A stretch of 64,000 bases of DNA from Brucella pseudintermedia (lineage in GTDB: Bacteria > Pseudomonadota > Alphaproteobacteria > Rhizobiales > Rhizobiaceae), in the NCBI RefSeq assembly GCF_008932435.1, contig NZ_WBWE01000011.1, positions 62,001 through 126,000 of the forward strand, given 5' to 3'. Shown in pieces: positions 1 to 9,400 of this stretch. The position numbers and the translations under genes are program-made. The stretch's first letter is position 1. Each line of letters begins with the position of its first letter. Below the pieces are notes generated by a model. The model had not been told where the DNA came from and did no database searches. It worked only from the letters and a program-made list of their open reading frames with translations.

Positions 1-378
1 TGCCGCCTTCTTTTGCTCCGGCGTCATCTTGCCGAGTTCGCCGAGCTTGTCCGCGAATTCCTCCATCAACTGCTCAAGCTCGGCCTGCGGGATCGAAGCG
101 ATGAAGCCGGTCATGGTCTGATCAAAGGCCGCTTTCCACCTTGTCTCACTGAAACCGGCTGCCGGGATCAATTGGGAAGATTCGTCATCGATCTCGAACC
201 ATTCCTGCGCAGCGTCCTCATCATAGAACACGGTTTTTCCGGTTTCGGACGAAAGGCGCTCAAGAATGGCAACGACGGCCTCAGCCTCGCGCTTTTCGAG
301 CGCGGCGGCGCTGGTGGCGGAAAGGCCGAGGGCGATCGCGGCGGCAACGGCCGACTTATGAAACAGGTTGCCGGTCAT
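1..378 (-). CDS. Putative exported protein, C-terminus beyond the window edge
   Basis: The reading frame opens at an ATG at 378 and runs off the left edge without a stop. The first ~25 residues form a signal peptide (lysine, then an alanine/leucine core ending in an AAA-type site). The rest is acidic and helical, with no motif I recognise. Its start overlaps the stop of the upstream lipoprotein gene (TGATG), so the two are probably co-translated. Function unknown; a periplasmic partner of the lipoprotein is a guess from context. Confidence 0.6.
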   Translation of the reverse strand, partial: MTGNLFHKSAVAAAIALGLSATSAAALEKREAEAVVAILERLSSETGKTVFYDEDAAQEWFEIDDESSQLIPAAGFSETRWKAAFDQTMTGFIASIPQAELEQLMEEFADKLGELGKMTPEQKKAA

Positions 379-728
379 CAGTAGCAATCCTGCATGCTGA
401 CACGGGTGTTGCTGGCCTGGCTCTGGGCGATCATGCTGCCGCCGGTCGATGCTACCTGGCCGGCGATCGCGCCGCCACGTCCGGCGAAGCCGCCGAGGCC
501 GCCCACCATTCCGAGCGCGTTGCCCAGCATCGCCGCATTGGTTTGCCCTCGCACGGCTTCTTCGCAGGCATCGCGCTTCTGCGACGCGACTTTCTGCTGT
601 CCAACCGCCCGCGCGGACGTTTTACTACCAGCGGTTGTTTCACTCGTTGCACCACCTGTTGTCTGGCTGCAACCAGACAGGACAAGCGCCACCGCGCTCA
701 CTATCGCAATTTGTCTCATGGTTTCCAT
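378..728 (-). CDS. Small glycine-rich lipoprotein
   Basis: 116 residues (113 from the second ATG, at 719). A short hydrophobic signal ends in a lipobox (LSGC), so the mature protein should be a lipid-anchored envelope protein. The middle is low-complexity Ser/Thr/Lys, followed by a Gly/Ala-rich hydrophobic stretch (GMVGGLGGFAGRGGA) and a C-terminal Cys-Tyr. A conserved cysteine pair (DACEEA and MQDCY) may form a disulfide. It is divergent from the sensor operon starting at 932 and its stop overlaps the start of the next exported protein. No family recognised. Confidence 0.6.
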   Translation of the reverse strand: METMRQIAIVSAVALVLSGCSQTTGGATSETTAGSKTSARAVGQQKVASQKRDACEEAVRGQTNAAMLGNALGMVGGLGGFAGRGGAIAGQVASTGGSMIAQSQASNTRVSMQDCY

Positions 729-828
729 AACTTCGTGAACGGCACTTGGCTGAACACCCTCTTTCGGAGCGCGTCACTTTGGCCGTCGGTTGAGTTTCCG
801 GATTGCTCTTAGGACGAAAAATCAGGAG

Positions 829-858
829 CCGCCCCATCTGTTCATAGGGGGCGGAAGT
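829..858 (+). promoter_or_regulatory. GC-rich hairpin with T-run upstream of the sensor operon
   Basis: CCGCCCC (829-835) pairs with GGGGCGG (848-854) and a run of T follows. It looks like an intrinsic terminator, but no plus-strand gene ends just upstream, so it could be an attenuator or leader hairpin of the operon. A very similar sequence (TGTTC-R-TAGGGGGCG) lies at 4344-4358, just after the same operon. Confidence 0.45.
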
Positions 859-931
859 TTTTTCTAAGGATAAAACATCATCGATGGTAACTTCTCGGGG
901 CTGCAACCTACTCGGGGGGAATAGACTACTG

Positions 932-1471
932 ATGCAACAATCCCGACACTTTCGCTGCCTTGGAATCATACTCCGAGGCGTGGGCATCTTGCTTGCCATT
1001 CTCATCATGGCTCCGGCGGTTTTTGCGAGCAACCTGGCCGCCCCGACCGGGCCGGTGCTCCTCACCGTCACAGGCGAATTCGCAAGAACCAACCACGAGA
1101 ACAGCGCGCGCTTCGACGCGGCCATGCTCGCCGCCCTGCCGCAGCACCGGATTGAAACATCGACCCCGTGGACGGACGGCAAGAACGTCTTCGAAGGCGT
1201 GCTGTTGTCAGACCTGTTCGAATTCCTCGGCGTAAAGGACGCGCAAACGCTTCGTACCGTAGCCCTGAACGAGTACGCGATCACCTCCCCGTTCTCCGAA
1301 GCCATCGAACATGGCGCGTTGCTGGCCATGCGCATGGACGGCAAGGCGTTGACGCGGCGCGACAAGGGGCCAATCTGGATCGTCTATCCGCGCGACGGCA
1401 ACCCGCGGATCCAGGATGAACGCCACGATGCCCGCTGGGTCTGGCAGCTCACCAGAATTGAGGTCCAATGA
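932..1471 (+). CDS. Periplasmic molybdopterin-fold (oxidoreductase-like) protein
   Basis: 179 residues from the ATG at 932, preceded by a GGGGGGA stretch; an upstream in-frame ATG at 884 is less likely. An N-terminal signal (ILLAILIMAPAVFA) suggests export. The mature part resembles the oxidoreductase molybdopterin-binding fold: a DLFEFLGV segment, ALNEYAITSPFSE, and a C-terminal IWIVYPRD stretch with W-x-W-Q-L. Such small proteins commonly sit beside sensor kinases. The stop overlaps the kinase start by ATGA, implying coupled translation. Its ligand is unknown, and whether it binds a cofactor cannot be told from sequence. Confidence 0.6.
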   Translation: MQQSRHFRCLGIILRGVGILLAILIMAPAVFASNLAAPTGPVLLTVTGEFARTNHENSARFDAAMLAALPQHRIETSTPWTDGKNVFEGVLLSDLFEFLGVKDAQTLRTVALNEYAITSPFSEAIEHGALLAMRMDGKALTRRDKGPIWIVYPRDGNPRIQDERHDARWVWQLTRIEVQ

Positions 1472-3249
1472 GCATCGCGGCAAAGAAGCGGACGGTGTCG
1501 GGCATAACGGGTGTGATCGTGACCGCCTGCGCCCTGCTGCTGGTCTTCGCATTGCACCGCCTGATTCAAACCGAAGCCGAGCTGGCTACCGGATCCGGTG
1601 AGAGTCTGCTTTACGCACTGTTCCAGGCTCACGACGAGGAGCAGCGCCTGATACTGGATTCCTATGACTGGAACAACGGCGGAAGGCAGACCGCGCAGGC
1701 AGAAAAGCTTCAGCTTCAGATGGACCTTGCGATCAGCCGCCTGGATGTTGTCTCCCATGGGACACTTGGCCGGGCTTTGTCGGAGGCTGGGGAGGATGGC
1801 GTCATTGCGTCCACCCGCACCAATTTGCTGGCATTCGATCAATCCTTGCAGGCCGCCATCCTGAACCGGAGCCCGATTGCGCAGCCGCTGCTGGAAGAAT
1901 TGCGGGCTGATGCAGGTAGGCTCAAGGCTGCGGCGACGCGCGTATTTCTCGGGGAGCAAGACAATATCGGCAAGCAGCGGGACCGCTACTCATCTGTGCT
2001 GTGGGAGGCTATAGTCGCGGTTCTTCTCATCCTCGGCTGCGGCGTTTTTATCGTCGCCCGTCTGCTGGCCAGTCTGCGAAGCGCTGCCCACGCCGAAGAC
2101 GCCCTGCGGCGAGATAGGGACTTCTCGAACCTGCTTCTGGAATCGAGTGGCGACGGAGTGATTGCCTTCGACCTTGAGGGCCGGTGTACGCATTGGAACT
2201 CGGCGATGGGCGCCATGTTTCCCGCTCCCTGTGGTTCCGATGTCGTCGGCCGGTTGATCAAGGACGCCTACCGGTTGCCCGAGGGCCATATCATCCTGAA
2301 CATGATGCGCGACACGCTGAACGGGCAAAGCCTTCACATGCCGGCGCATCCCATTCCCGGCGGTGACCGTTATGTGGAGAAGTTCACCCATCCGGTCTGG
2401 TCGGGAAAAGCTATCGTCGGCGGCATTCTCTTCATCCGCGACGTGACCGCCGCCCATCTTGCGCAGATGCAGTTGGTCGAGCATCGCGATCAACTGGAGG
2501 CGACCATCAAGGAGCGAACGAAAGACTTAGAGGAATCGCTGGAACGAGAGACGAAGCTGCGTGAACTCTACAAGGGTTTCGTCTCGATGGTTTCGCACCA
2601 GTTCAGGACGCCGCTCTCCATCGTCGACTCTAGCGCCCAGCGCATGATCCGCCGTGGAAGTGAGATGAGCGAGGCGGAAATCCATGAGCGGGCGGGAAAG
2701 ATCAGGACGGCGATCCTGCGCCTGACCCGACTTGTTTCCAGCACCCTCAACGCCACCAAGCTGGACGCGGGCGAAATCGATTTCGCTCCCCGCCGCTGCG
2801 ATCTCGGCAAGCTGATTGTCGAAGCGTGTGAGCGCCAGCGGGAAACGACCCCCGATCGCCACTTCAGGATCGAGCTGGATCTGCTTCCCGGCTGGGTATG
2901 GTGCGATCCGTTGCTGATGGACCAGGTGGTCGTCAACCTCCTGTCCAATGCCGTCAAATATTCATCACCGCCCAATCCGATCGAGATCACGGCCGACTTG
3001 GATGAGCACTGGATTCACATCAAGGTCAGCGATCGCGGCATCGGCATTCCGCACGATGAGAGCGACAAGCTGTTCGAGCGGTTCTTTCGTGCGAGAAACG
3101 CTGTCGGCATCGAGGGAACCGGCATCGGGCTGCATATGGTGCGCGCCATTGCCCAGATGCATGGCGGCGATGTGAGCGCCCTTCCACGCGAGGGAGGCGG
3201 CTCGACCTTTGTTCTCAAGATTCCAAAAGAGGAAGCGTTGGCGGCATGA
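1468..3249 (+). CDS. Membrane sensor histidine kinase with PAS domain
   Basis: 593 residues. Two transmembrane segments (about 12-30 and 180-200) bracket a ~150-residue periplasmic helical sensor region. A PAS domain follows (about 215-330), then a coiled coil (335-365), HisKA with phospho-acceptor His377 in SHQFRTPLS, and an HATPase with N box (486-500), G1 DRGIG (522-526) and G2 GTGIG (550-554). All catalytic motifs are present. The start overlaps the upstream periplasmic gene and the stop overlaps the response regulator start, so the three form a coupled operon. The signal is unknown; the molybdopterin-fold protein is a plausible sensor partner. Confidence 0.93.
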   Translation: MSIAAKKRTVSGITGVIVTACALLLVFALHRLIQTEAELATGSGESLLYALFQAHDEEQRLILDSYDWNNGGRQTAQAEKLQLQMDLAISRLDVVSHGTLGRALSEAGEDGVIASTRTNLLAFDQSLQAAILNRSPIAQPLLEELRADAGRLKAAATRVFLGEQDNIGKQRDRYSSVLWEAIVAVLLILGCGVFIVARLLASLRSAAHAEDALRRDRDFSNLLLESSGDGVIAFDLEGRCTHWNSAMGAMFPAPCGSDVVGRLIKDAYRLPEGHIILNMMRDTLNGQSLHMPAHPIPGGDRYVEKFTHPVWSGKAIVGGILFIRDVTAAHLAQMQLVEHRDQLEATIKERTKDLEESLERETKLRELYKGFVSMVSHQFRTPLSIVDSSAQRMIRRGSEMSEAEIHERAGKIRTAILRLTRLVSSTLNATKLDAGEIDFAPRRCDLGKLIVEACERQRETTPDRHFRIELDLLPGWVWCDPLLMDQVVVNLLSNAVKYSSPPNPIEITADLDEHWIHIKVSDRGIGIPHDESDKLFERFFRARNAVGIEGTGIGLHMVRAIAQMHGGDVSALPREGGGSTFVLKIPKEEALAA

Positions 3250-4325
3250 CTATGGATCATTCAACTGAAGCGATTGTGGCTTCCGATCGACAGAGAACCA
3301 TTCTCTGTGTCGAGGATGAAGCTGCGCTCCGCTCTGACATCGTCGAAGAACTGGTTTCGGCCGGCTATAATGTCGTGGAAGCGGGCAATGGACGGGAAGC
3401 CCTGCTGAAACTCAAAGACCTGCGCCCCGACGCGATTTTGTGCGACATCAACATGCCCGAGCTTGGCGGGTATGAACTCATGGCGCAACTGAGGGCCGAC
3501 AGGCCCGATCTGGCCGAAGTGCCCTTCATCTTTCTCACTGCGCTGGCCGACAGGGCAGAAGTGCTGCACGGCAAGAATGCCGGCGCCGACGACTATCTGG
3601 TCAAGCCCGTCGATTACGACGATCTCCTGGCGACGATCAAATCGAGACTTCGGCTTGTTGACCGGGTTCGCCAATCGCTCCTTGCCGACCTTCAGGCCCA
3701 GCAGCAACGCATGATCGAGCAAGCGGTGCTAGATGGCGAGGTCACGCTGGCGGCTTTGGCCGCCGCGCTTGACCGGCTATCGATCGGCATCTTCCTGCTC
3801 GAGGAGACCGGCGAAGTCCGCATGACCAATGAGGCAGGCCGACAGTTGATCGGGAAGGCAGACGGCCTTTCCCTTGCATCCACTGGCTTGACTACCCGCT
3901 TCGCAAAGTCCGCGCAGTCCTTGAAAGCGGCCCTTGCCACGGTCTTGCGGGACACCGGCGCGAGCCAGACGCTCGCCGTCGAGAGAGGGGAAGGCAACCC
4001 GCTGGTCTTACAGCTTTCATCGGTCAGCCTGCCGGGCAGCAATTCCCGCCATGCCATCGCGCTGGTGGTCGACCCCGACAAGCAGGCCGACATTTCCGCC
4101 GAGGTATTGGTGTCCTTGTTCGGTTGCACCTCAGCGGAGGCAAGGCTGGCAGCGGCTCTGGTCGCGGGAAAGCGGCTCGAAGACATCGGGGAAGAGTTCG
4201 GGGTCAAGCAGACAACACTCACCTTTCACCTACAGAACCTCTTCCAGAAGACGCATACGCATCGCCAAGCCGATCTGATCGCTTTGCTGATCCGGGCGAC
4301 GATTCCTCTGTCCCTGAGCAACTGA
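3246..4325 (+). CDS. Response regulator with LuxR-type HTH output
   Basis: 359 residues. The N-terminal REC domain (about 17-135) carries the acidic pocket (EDE), phospho-acceptor Asp67 in CDINMPE and the conserved lysine in LVKP. The middle (about 170-270) looks like a degenerate PAS-type region (IGIFLLEETGEVRMTN). The C-terminal ~65 residues are a LuxR-like HTH (SAEARLAAALVAGK, then LEDIGEEFGVKQTTLTFH). Cognate partner of the upstream kinase by ATGA overlap. Target genes are unknown; the neighbouring lipoprotein genes are candidates. Confidence 0.9.
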   Translation: MTMDHSTEAIVASDRQRTILCVEDEAALRSDIVEELVSAGYNVVEAGNGREALLKLKDLRPDAILCDINMPELGGYELMAQLRADRPDLAEVPFIFLTALADRAEVLHGKNAGADDYLVKPVDYDDLLATIKSRLRLVDRVRQSLLADLQAQQQRMIEQAVLDGEVTLAALAAALDRLSIGIFLLEETGEVRMTNEAGRQLIGKADGLSLASTGLTTRFAKSAQSLKAALATVLRDTGASQTLAVERGEGNPLVLQLSSVSLPGSNSRHAIALVVDPDKQADISAEVLVSLFGCTSAEARLAAALVAGKRLEDIGEEFGVKQTTLTFHLQNLFQKTHTHRQADLIALLIRATIPLSLSN

Positions 4326-4333
4326 AGGCCGAA

Positions 4334-4358
4334 CCGCCCTCTGTGTTCGTAGGGGGCG
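4334..4358 (+). promoter_or_regulatory. Second GC-rich hairpin like the one at 829-858
   Basis: CGCCC (4335-4339) can pair with GGGCG (4354-4358). The segment 4344-4358 matches 839-853 with one mismatch. It follows the response regulator stop at 4325 and precedes the lipoprotein gene at 4408. It could be an imperfect terminator or a shared regulatory element. Confidence 0.4.
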
Positions 4359-4407
4359 CGTTTCGCTTCGCAATGTTAGCACCGAGACAACCGAGGTAGG
4401 TGCGACC

Positions 4408-4839
4408 ATGCGATCAAGAATGTCCCGTTTTGAATCAGACGAGGCCATATCCCTGCAGTTATCCAGGGCTGCGAAAGTGGCTGTGGCGCTCATGACGTCA
4501 ACCGCGCTTGGGGCCTGCCAAAGCGCACCGAAATCGAGTTTCGACAATCCGATGTTTTCCAACGAGACCCGCGCGCTGGAAAAGCAGCTCGATGCGGAAG
4601 CTGCTGCGGTCGGGACAGCGCAGGCGGTCATGAGCATGCCGGCGGCGTGGGACCCCACGGGAGCCGCCAGTCTGGTGACCACACCTGCGGGCTTGGCCAT
4701 GCGTGAAGCCCAACGCAGGCAAGCCGACGCCAGAATGGATGCCCAGATTGCAAAGGATCAGGCAGTATTCTACCGGAAATATGGATTAAATCCTGACGGA
4801 AGCACCACAGGCCGCAAGGGACCATTGTCCGTCGACTAG
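4408..4839 (+). CDS. Hypothetical lipoprotein
   Basis: 143 residues. A hydrophobic N-terminal stretch ends in a lipobox (TALGAC), so the mature protein is probably lipid-anchored from Cys37. The rest is an Ala/Gln/Glu-rich helical region, MREAQRRQADARMDAQIAKDQ, and a polar tail. No family recognised. It follows the two-component operon by 82 bp and shares a hairpin-like upstream sequence with it, so co-regulation is possible. Confidence 0.6.
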   Translation: MRSRMSRFESDEAISLQLSRAAKVAVALMTSTALGACQSAPKSSFDNPMFSNETRALEKQLDAEAAAVGTAQAVMSMPAAWDPTGAASLVTTPAGLAMREAQRRQADARMDAQIAKDQAVFYRKYGLNPDGSTTGRKGPLSVD

Positions 4840-5162
4840 CGTGTCTCAATAAAGTACCGGCCGCTAATTTGGCTTCACTGGAACAATCTCTTGCGCACCC
4901 CGAGCTTTGAGAATGTTCCTTATGGTTGTCCATTGCAACCTGTGCCTTCATAATCCCGGCATGAATCAGGTTTCGCGCCCACAGGTGTTTTATCGTCCGT
5001 CGAAAGCGATGGCCCGTCCTTGTCTTCAGGATAGCCATCTCGTCTCTCGCGTGAAACTGCCAGCGACCCACAACCGGCTGATGCCGTTCATTCGCTATCT
5101 CGGCAGACTGGCGCCACCCGTGGCTTTCTCTCGGATCTGCCCCAAAAGCGGAAGGAGTGATC
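4840..5162. other. Intergenic region upstream of the AraC gene
   Basis: About 320 bp without a convincing gene. Short open frames cross it but lack coding character. It should hold the promoter of the AraC gene; the clearest element is the purine-rich Shine-Dalgarno AAGGAG at 5152-5157. Confidence 0.5.
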
Positions 5163-6197
5163 GTGGGTACAGACAGATCAACCGTCCATCACGCCTTCTC
5201 GCAGGGCCGGCCGAAAGGACATGTCTTCCAGACGGTATCGACCAGCGAAACGGCACCAGCGGATCGCTATGATTACTGGACCAGCGAGGTCATACGCACC
5301 TTCGAATCCGCCGCGCCGGACGAACGGCAGCGACGAGACTTCAGGGCGAGCGTGACCTCCCTCGCCACTATGGCCGGCGAGATGCATTATGCCGTGTCCG
5401 ATGCGTATCAGGTCAGCTTGGGCAAGAAAGCGATCGCGTCGGCGTCTTGCGACGAACTGGCGCTTTTCCTGATGCTTAAGGGCCGGATGCGCTACGCCTA
5501 CGAAGGCGGTCAGGCGATGGAGGCAGGCGAAGGTGACTTCTTCCTGCTCGACGGTTCACGCCCCTTGTCGCTGAGCTTCACGCGGCACTGCTGCATCCAA
5601 TTGGATCTCTCGCGACCGTTGCTGGAATCGGTCTTCCCCCGATCGATGCCCGATCCGGAGGTTATAAACGCGGCGCTCGCCAATTCCGCTATCGCCGGCT
5701 TGCTGCGCGATCATCTGCGGCAGTTCCCGCGTGTCGTCACGGGGATGGCGCCGCGCGAGCAATTGGCATTGCTGGACGCTTCGGAGTCCTTCGCTATTAC
5801 AGCGATAGAAGGCGCGTTCTCGTCGGCTGTCGGTGTATCGGAGCATTCGAATGCCGGGCTGTTTGCGGCCGCTCAACGCTATATCAGGCGTCATCTGGCC
5901 AGTCATGAGCTCAACCCGGCAGGCGTTGCCACCGCGGTGGGCTGTTCAAGGTCGACGCTCTACCGCTTGTTCGCCGATCGTGACCTGACGGTTCAGGGAT
6001 ATATCCGCGAACTGCGCCTTCAGCAGTTGTTGCGCCTGCTGCAAAAGGAGAACGGCAAAGCCCCGATCCATCTCCTGGCGCAACGCTGCGGCCTCTACGA
6101 CCTGCCCAACATCAATCGGCTGTTCCGCAGGCGATTCGGCATGGGCCCGAGCGAAGCCCGCGCAGCGGCGCGCCAGCACCCAAACAACGACCGGTAA
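5163..6197 (+). CDS. AraC-family transcriptional regulator
   Basis: 344 residues from a GTG at 5163, chosen because AAGGAG ends five bases upstream; a GTG at 5157 lies inside that ribosome site. The N-terminal ~200 residues match the AraC-binding-like cupin region (LFLMLKGRMRYAYEGGQ, GDFFLLDGSRPL). The C-terminal ~100 residues are the two-HTH AraC/XylS domain (VATAVGCSRSTLYRLF and a second HTH ending in FRRRFGMGPSEARAAA). It sits 5' of the autotransporter gene in the same direction and is the obvious candidate regulator of it. Confidence 0.92.
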   Translation: MGTDRSTVHHAFSQGRPKGHVFQTVSTSETAPADRYDYWTSEVIRTFESAAPDERQRRDFRASVTSLATMAGEMHYAVSDAYQVSLGKKAIASASCDELALFLMLKGRMRYAYEGGQAMEAGEGDFFLLDGSRPLSLSFTRHCCIQLDLSRPLLESVFPRSMPDPEVINAALANSAIAGLLRDHLRQFPRVVTGMAPREQLALLDASESFAITAIEGAFSSAVGVSEHSNAGLFAAAQRYIRRHLASHELNPAGVATAVGCSRSTLYRLFADRDLTVQGYIRELRLQQLLRLLQKENGKAPIHLLAQRCGLYDLPNINRLFRRRFGMGPSEARAAARQHPNNDR

Positions 6198-6276
6198 CTG
6201 GGCCTTTCCCGAAAGAAATTGCGCCGATCGGCAGGTAATCCCACCGATGGGACGCAAAGATTTCATTTTTGGCACG

Positions 6277-6312
6277 CGCTGATTACCGCTGATTTTTCAA
6301 TGACTTTATAGT
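6277..6312 (+). promoter_or_regulatory. Candidate AraC-type operator and promoter of the autotransporter gene
   Basis: Two CGCTGATT copies (6277-6284 and 6288-6295) are 11 bp apart, one helical turn. A TATAGT -10-like hexamer follows at 6307-6312; the second copy overlaps the expected -35 zone. This layout fits class II activation by an AraC protein such as the one encoded immediately upstream. Confidence 0.45.
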
Positions 6313-6402
6313 GCAAGCACCGAGATTTTGTCCGGGCATGTGCGCCCGCCTGATCATTGCAGGCGGGTTGACAGCCCGCGCGTGATGGGGGCTTGCATAC
6401 TG

Positions 6403-9400
6403 ATGACCGCGATCCGTTTGGACCGAGTTCGATTCAATCCGGAGATGCGTACCAGACATGTGTCCGAAAAGGCTGAGACGACCGTCGTCAACGGCGCGCT
6501 GGGGAGCGCATGGCCCCGGCTCTTGCTGGGGGGCGTTTCAGCGTTGGCGTTGACGATCGCCGCAGGGCCGGCACTGGCGCAGACTGTCTCGATCGATAAT
6601 GATGCACATGAAATCGTCGATGGCAGCGATCCAGACAGAGCAACAACCGGCACGCAGCCGAGCCCGTGGATCATTAACAGCGGCCTCGTCGTCGGTAGAT
6701 ACGATGTCGGCGAACTGACCGTCACGAATGGTGGCAAGGTTACAACCGCTTTCAGCAGCATTATCGGCAATCTTGGTGCCTCCACCGGCACCGTGACGGT
6801 GTCGGGTACGGACGGCAATGGCAACGTCTCCACATGGGAGAATTCGGGCCACCTCTATGTCGGCGACCAAGGCTCTGGCGCTTTGACTGTCATGGGCGGT
6901 GGAAGGGTCACAAACCGATCCGCCATTGTCGGCAACTCCAGCGGCTCGACCGGCGCGGTGGAGGTGTCGGGCTCGGACGGCAACGGCAACGCCTCCACAT
7001 GGGAGGCTTCAGGCAGCCTCTCTATCGGGGACCAGGGCTCCGGCGAACTGACCGTCAAGGGCGGCGGAAAAGTCACAAGCAGGAACGGCTGGATTGGCTA
7101 CTCCAGCGGCTCGACCGGTGCGGTGGTGGTTTCGGGCTCGGACGGCAACGGCAATGTCTCCACATGGGAGGCCTCAGACAGTCTCTTTATCGGCGTCGAG
7201 GGCTTCGGCCAACTGACCGTCGCGGATGGAGGAAGGGTGGACGCCTCAACAGTCCATATTGGCATCGACGGCTCCGGTAATGGAACGCTGAACCTGTTTG
7301 GCAGCGAGGCGGGTGGGCGCGGCGTACTCGAAACCGGCTATGTGGCAAGAGGCCGCGGGGCAGCCGTCTTCACCATCGACGGGGGCGTCTTGCGCGCAAA
7401 CGGCGACGAGATCGATTACCTGCGCAATTTCAGGGCGGGTGACGTGATTGTTGGAGCCGGTGGCGCCTTCATTGACAGCAACGGCTTCAATATTGGCATA
7501 GGTGCGGAGCTTTGGGGTTTGGGTGGGCTCACCAAGATCGGCTCAGGCACGCTGACCTTGTCCGGAATGAATTCCTACACTGGCGTCACCACGGTGGAAG
7601 GCGGCACTCTGCTGGTCAATGGCAACAGCGGCCACTCTGCTCATATCGTCAATGCTGGCGCCACGCTCGGTGGTATAGGCACGGTCGGAAGCACCACCGT
7701 CCAGAATGGCGGCACCCTGGCCCCCGGCAGCGATGGCATCGGGGCGTTGACGGTGAATGGACATCTCACGCTGTCATCCGGCTCGATCCTCGATTTCGAG
7801 CTGGGTAGCCCAGGAGCGTCGGCCATCACCCCCGGCACCAGCGACCGCATCGATGTCACTGGCGACCTGGCGCTGAACGGTACGCTCAACCTTGCGCAGA
7901 GCGGCGATCCGAATGATGGCCCGGCCGGCATTGGGTATTATCGTCTGATGACCTATGGCGGCGAATTGACGGGTTCTGGCCTCAGCTTTGGCGATATGCC
8001 GACGCTTCCCGGTGTTGAACATGTCGGCATTCTCAGCGGCGATGGACGGGTCGATCTGTATCTCGCACCGTCAAGCGATCCTGGTGACTATACACTCCAA
8101 CATTGGCAGGGCGGCGATGGCGTCTGGAGCGCCGCAAATGCGGCATGGCTCAATCTCGACGGCAATATTCCGGTCATCTGGGCTGGCAACCATGCCGTGT
8201 TCAAGAACCAGCCGGGCGGCTTCAACGGCGGCACGATCAGCGTCGAAGGCACACAGAGCTTCAAGGGCCTGCAATTTGTGGACGAAGGCTATCGGCTCCG
8301 TGGCTCGGGGACGCTTGCGACGGTTGCGGAAGGCTCGGAAATCCGTGTGCTGGCCGACAGCGCCGAGATCGCGACGGAGATCACCGGCGCAGGTGGCATC
8401 GTCAAAACGCAGGCAGGCACGCTGATCCTGTCGGGGCATAACACCTATGCAGGCGGGACGCGCATCCTGGGTGGCAAGGTGCAAGTCTCCGAGGATGCCA
8501 ATCTGGGCGCGGCGTCGGGTGGGCTTACCATCGATGGCGGGGTGCTGTCCGCAACCGGCAGTTTCGATACGGGCCGTTCTGTCACCTTGTCGGGCGCGGG
8601 CACGTTCGAGGTAACAAATGGCAACACGCTTGGTCTGACCGGCACGATCGGCGGTAAAGGCGATCTGGTGAAGCGCGGCGATGGCACCTTGCTGCTGTCG
8701 GGTGACAATGCCTATGGCAACACCATTGTCGAAGCTGGAACGCTAACCGGCGATGTCGGGTCGATTTCGGGCAGCCTCGCGAATGCCGGTGTGGTCCGCT
8801 TCGATCAGGGCGGCGATGCCCGCTTCGCCGGCGATATTGTCGGGCTGGGCGGCACGAACGGCAAGATGGTCAAGGCAGGCGCGGGCACGCTCACGCTCGG
8901 CGGCGCTTCCACCCTCGACTGGACCATCTCCGAGGGCAGGCTTGCGACGGAGGCCGCGCGGTTCGCCGGCGGCGCCCATCTGGACGGCGCGGGCACAGCG
9001 CTCAGCTTCGGCGATGCCGGAAGCGCGGTCTATGGCGGCGCGATCTCGGGCAATGGCCAGTTCTCGTTTGAGGGAACAGGAACAGTGCTGCTGACAGGCG
9101 ACAGTTCCGACTTTGCCGGCCGGACCAACATCGGCGCCGGCACGTTGCTGGTTGGCGATGCCGACGGCAATGGCGCGCTTGGCGGGTCGTTCAATGTCCT
9201 TGATGGCGCGACTCTCGGCGGCTCAGGCACGGTCGGCTCGGGAACCGGATCCCTTGTCGTGATCGCCTCTGGCGGCACGCTGTCGCCGGGCAACTCCATC
9301 GGCTCGCTGACGGTCGACGGCAATCTTGTCTTCGAGGCGGGCTCTCGATTTGCCGTCGAGGTGAACCCTGAAGGAAATGAAAGCGATCTTGTGACGGTTA

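Noticed and set aside
13-384. Plus-strand open frame of 123 codons
   Set aside because: Antisense to an exported-protein gene with a clear signal peptide on the minus strand; no coding character on plus.
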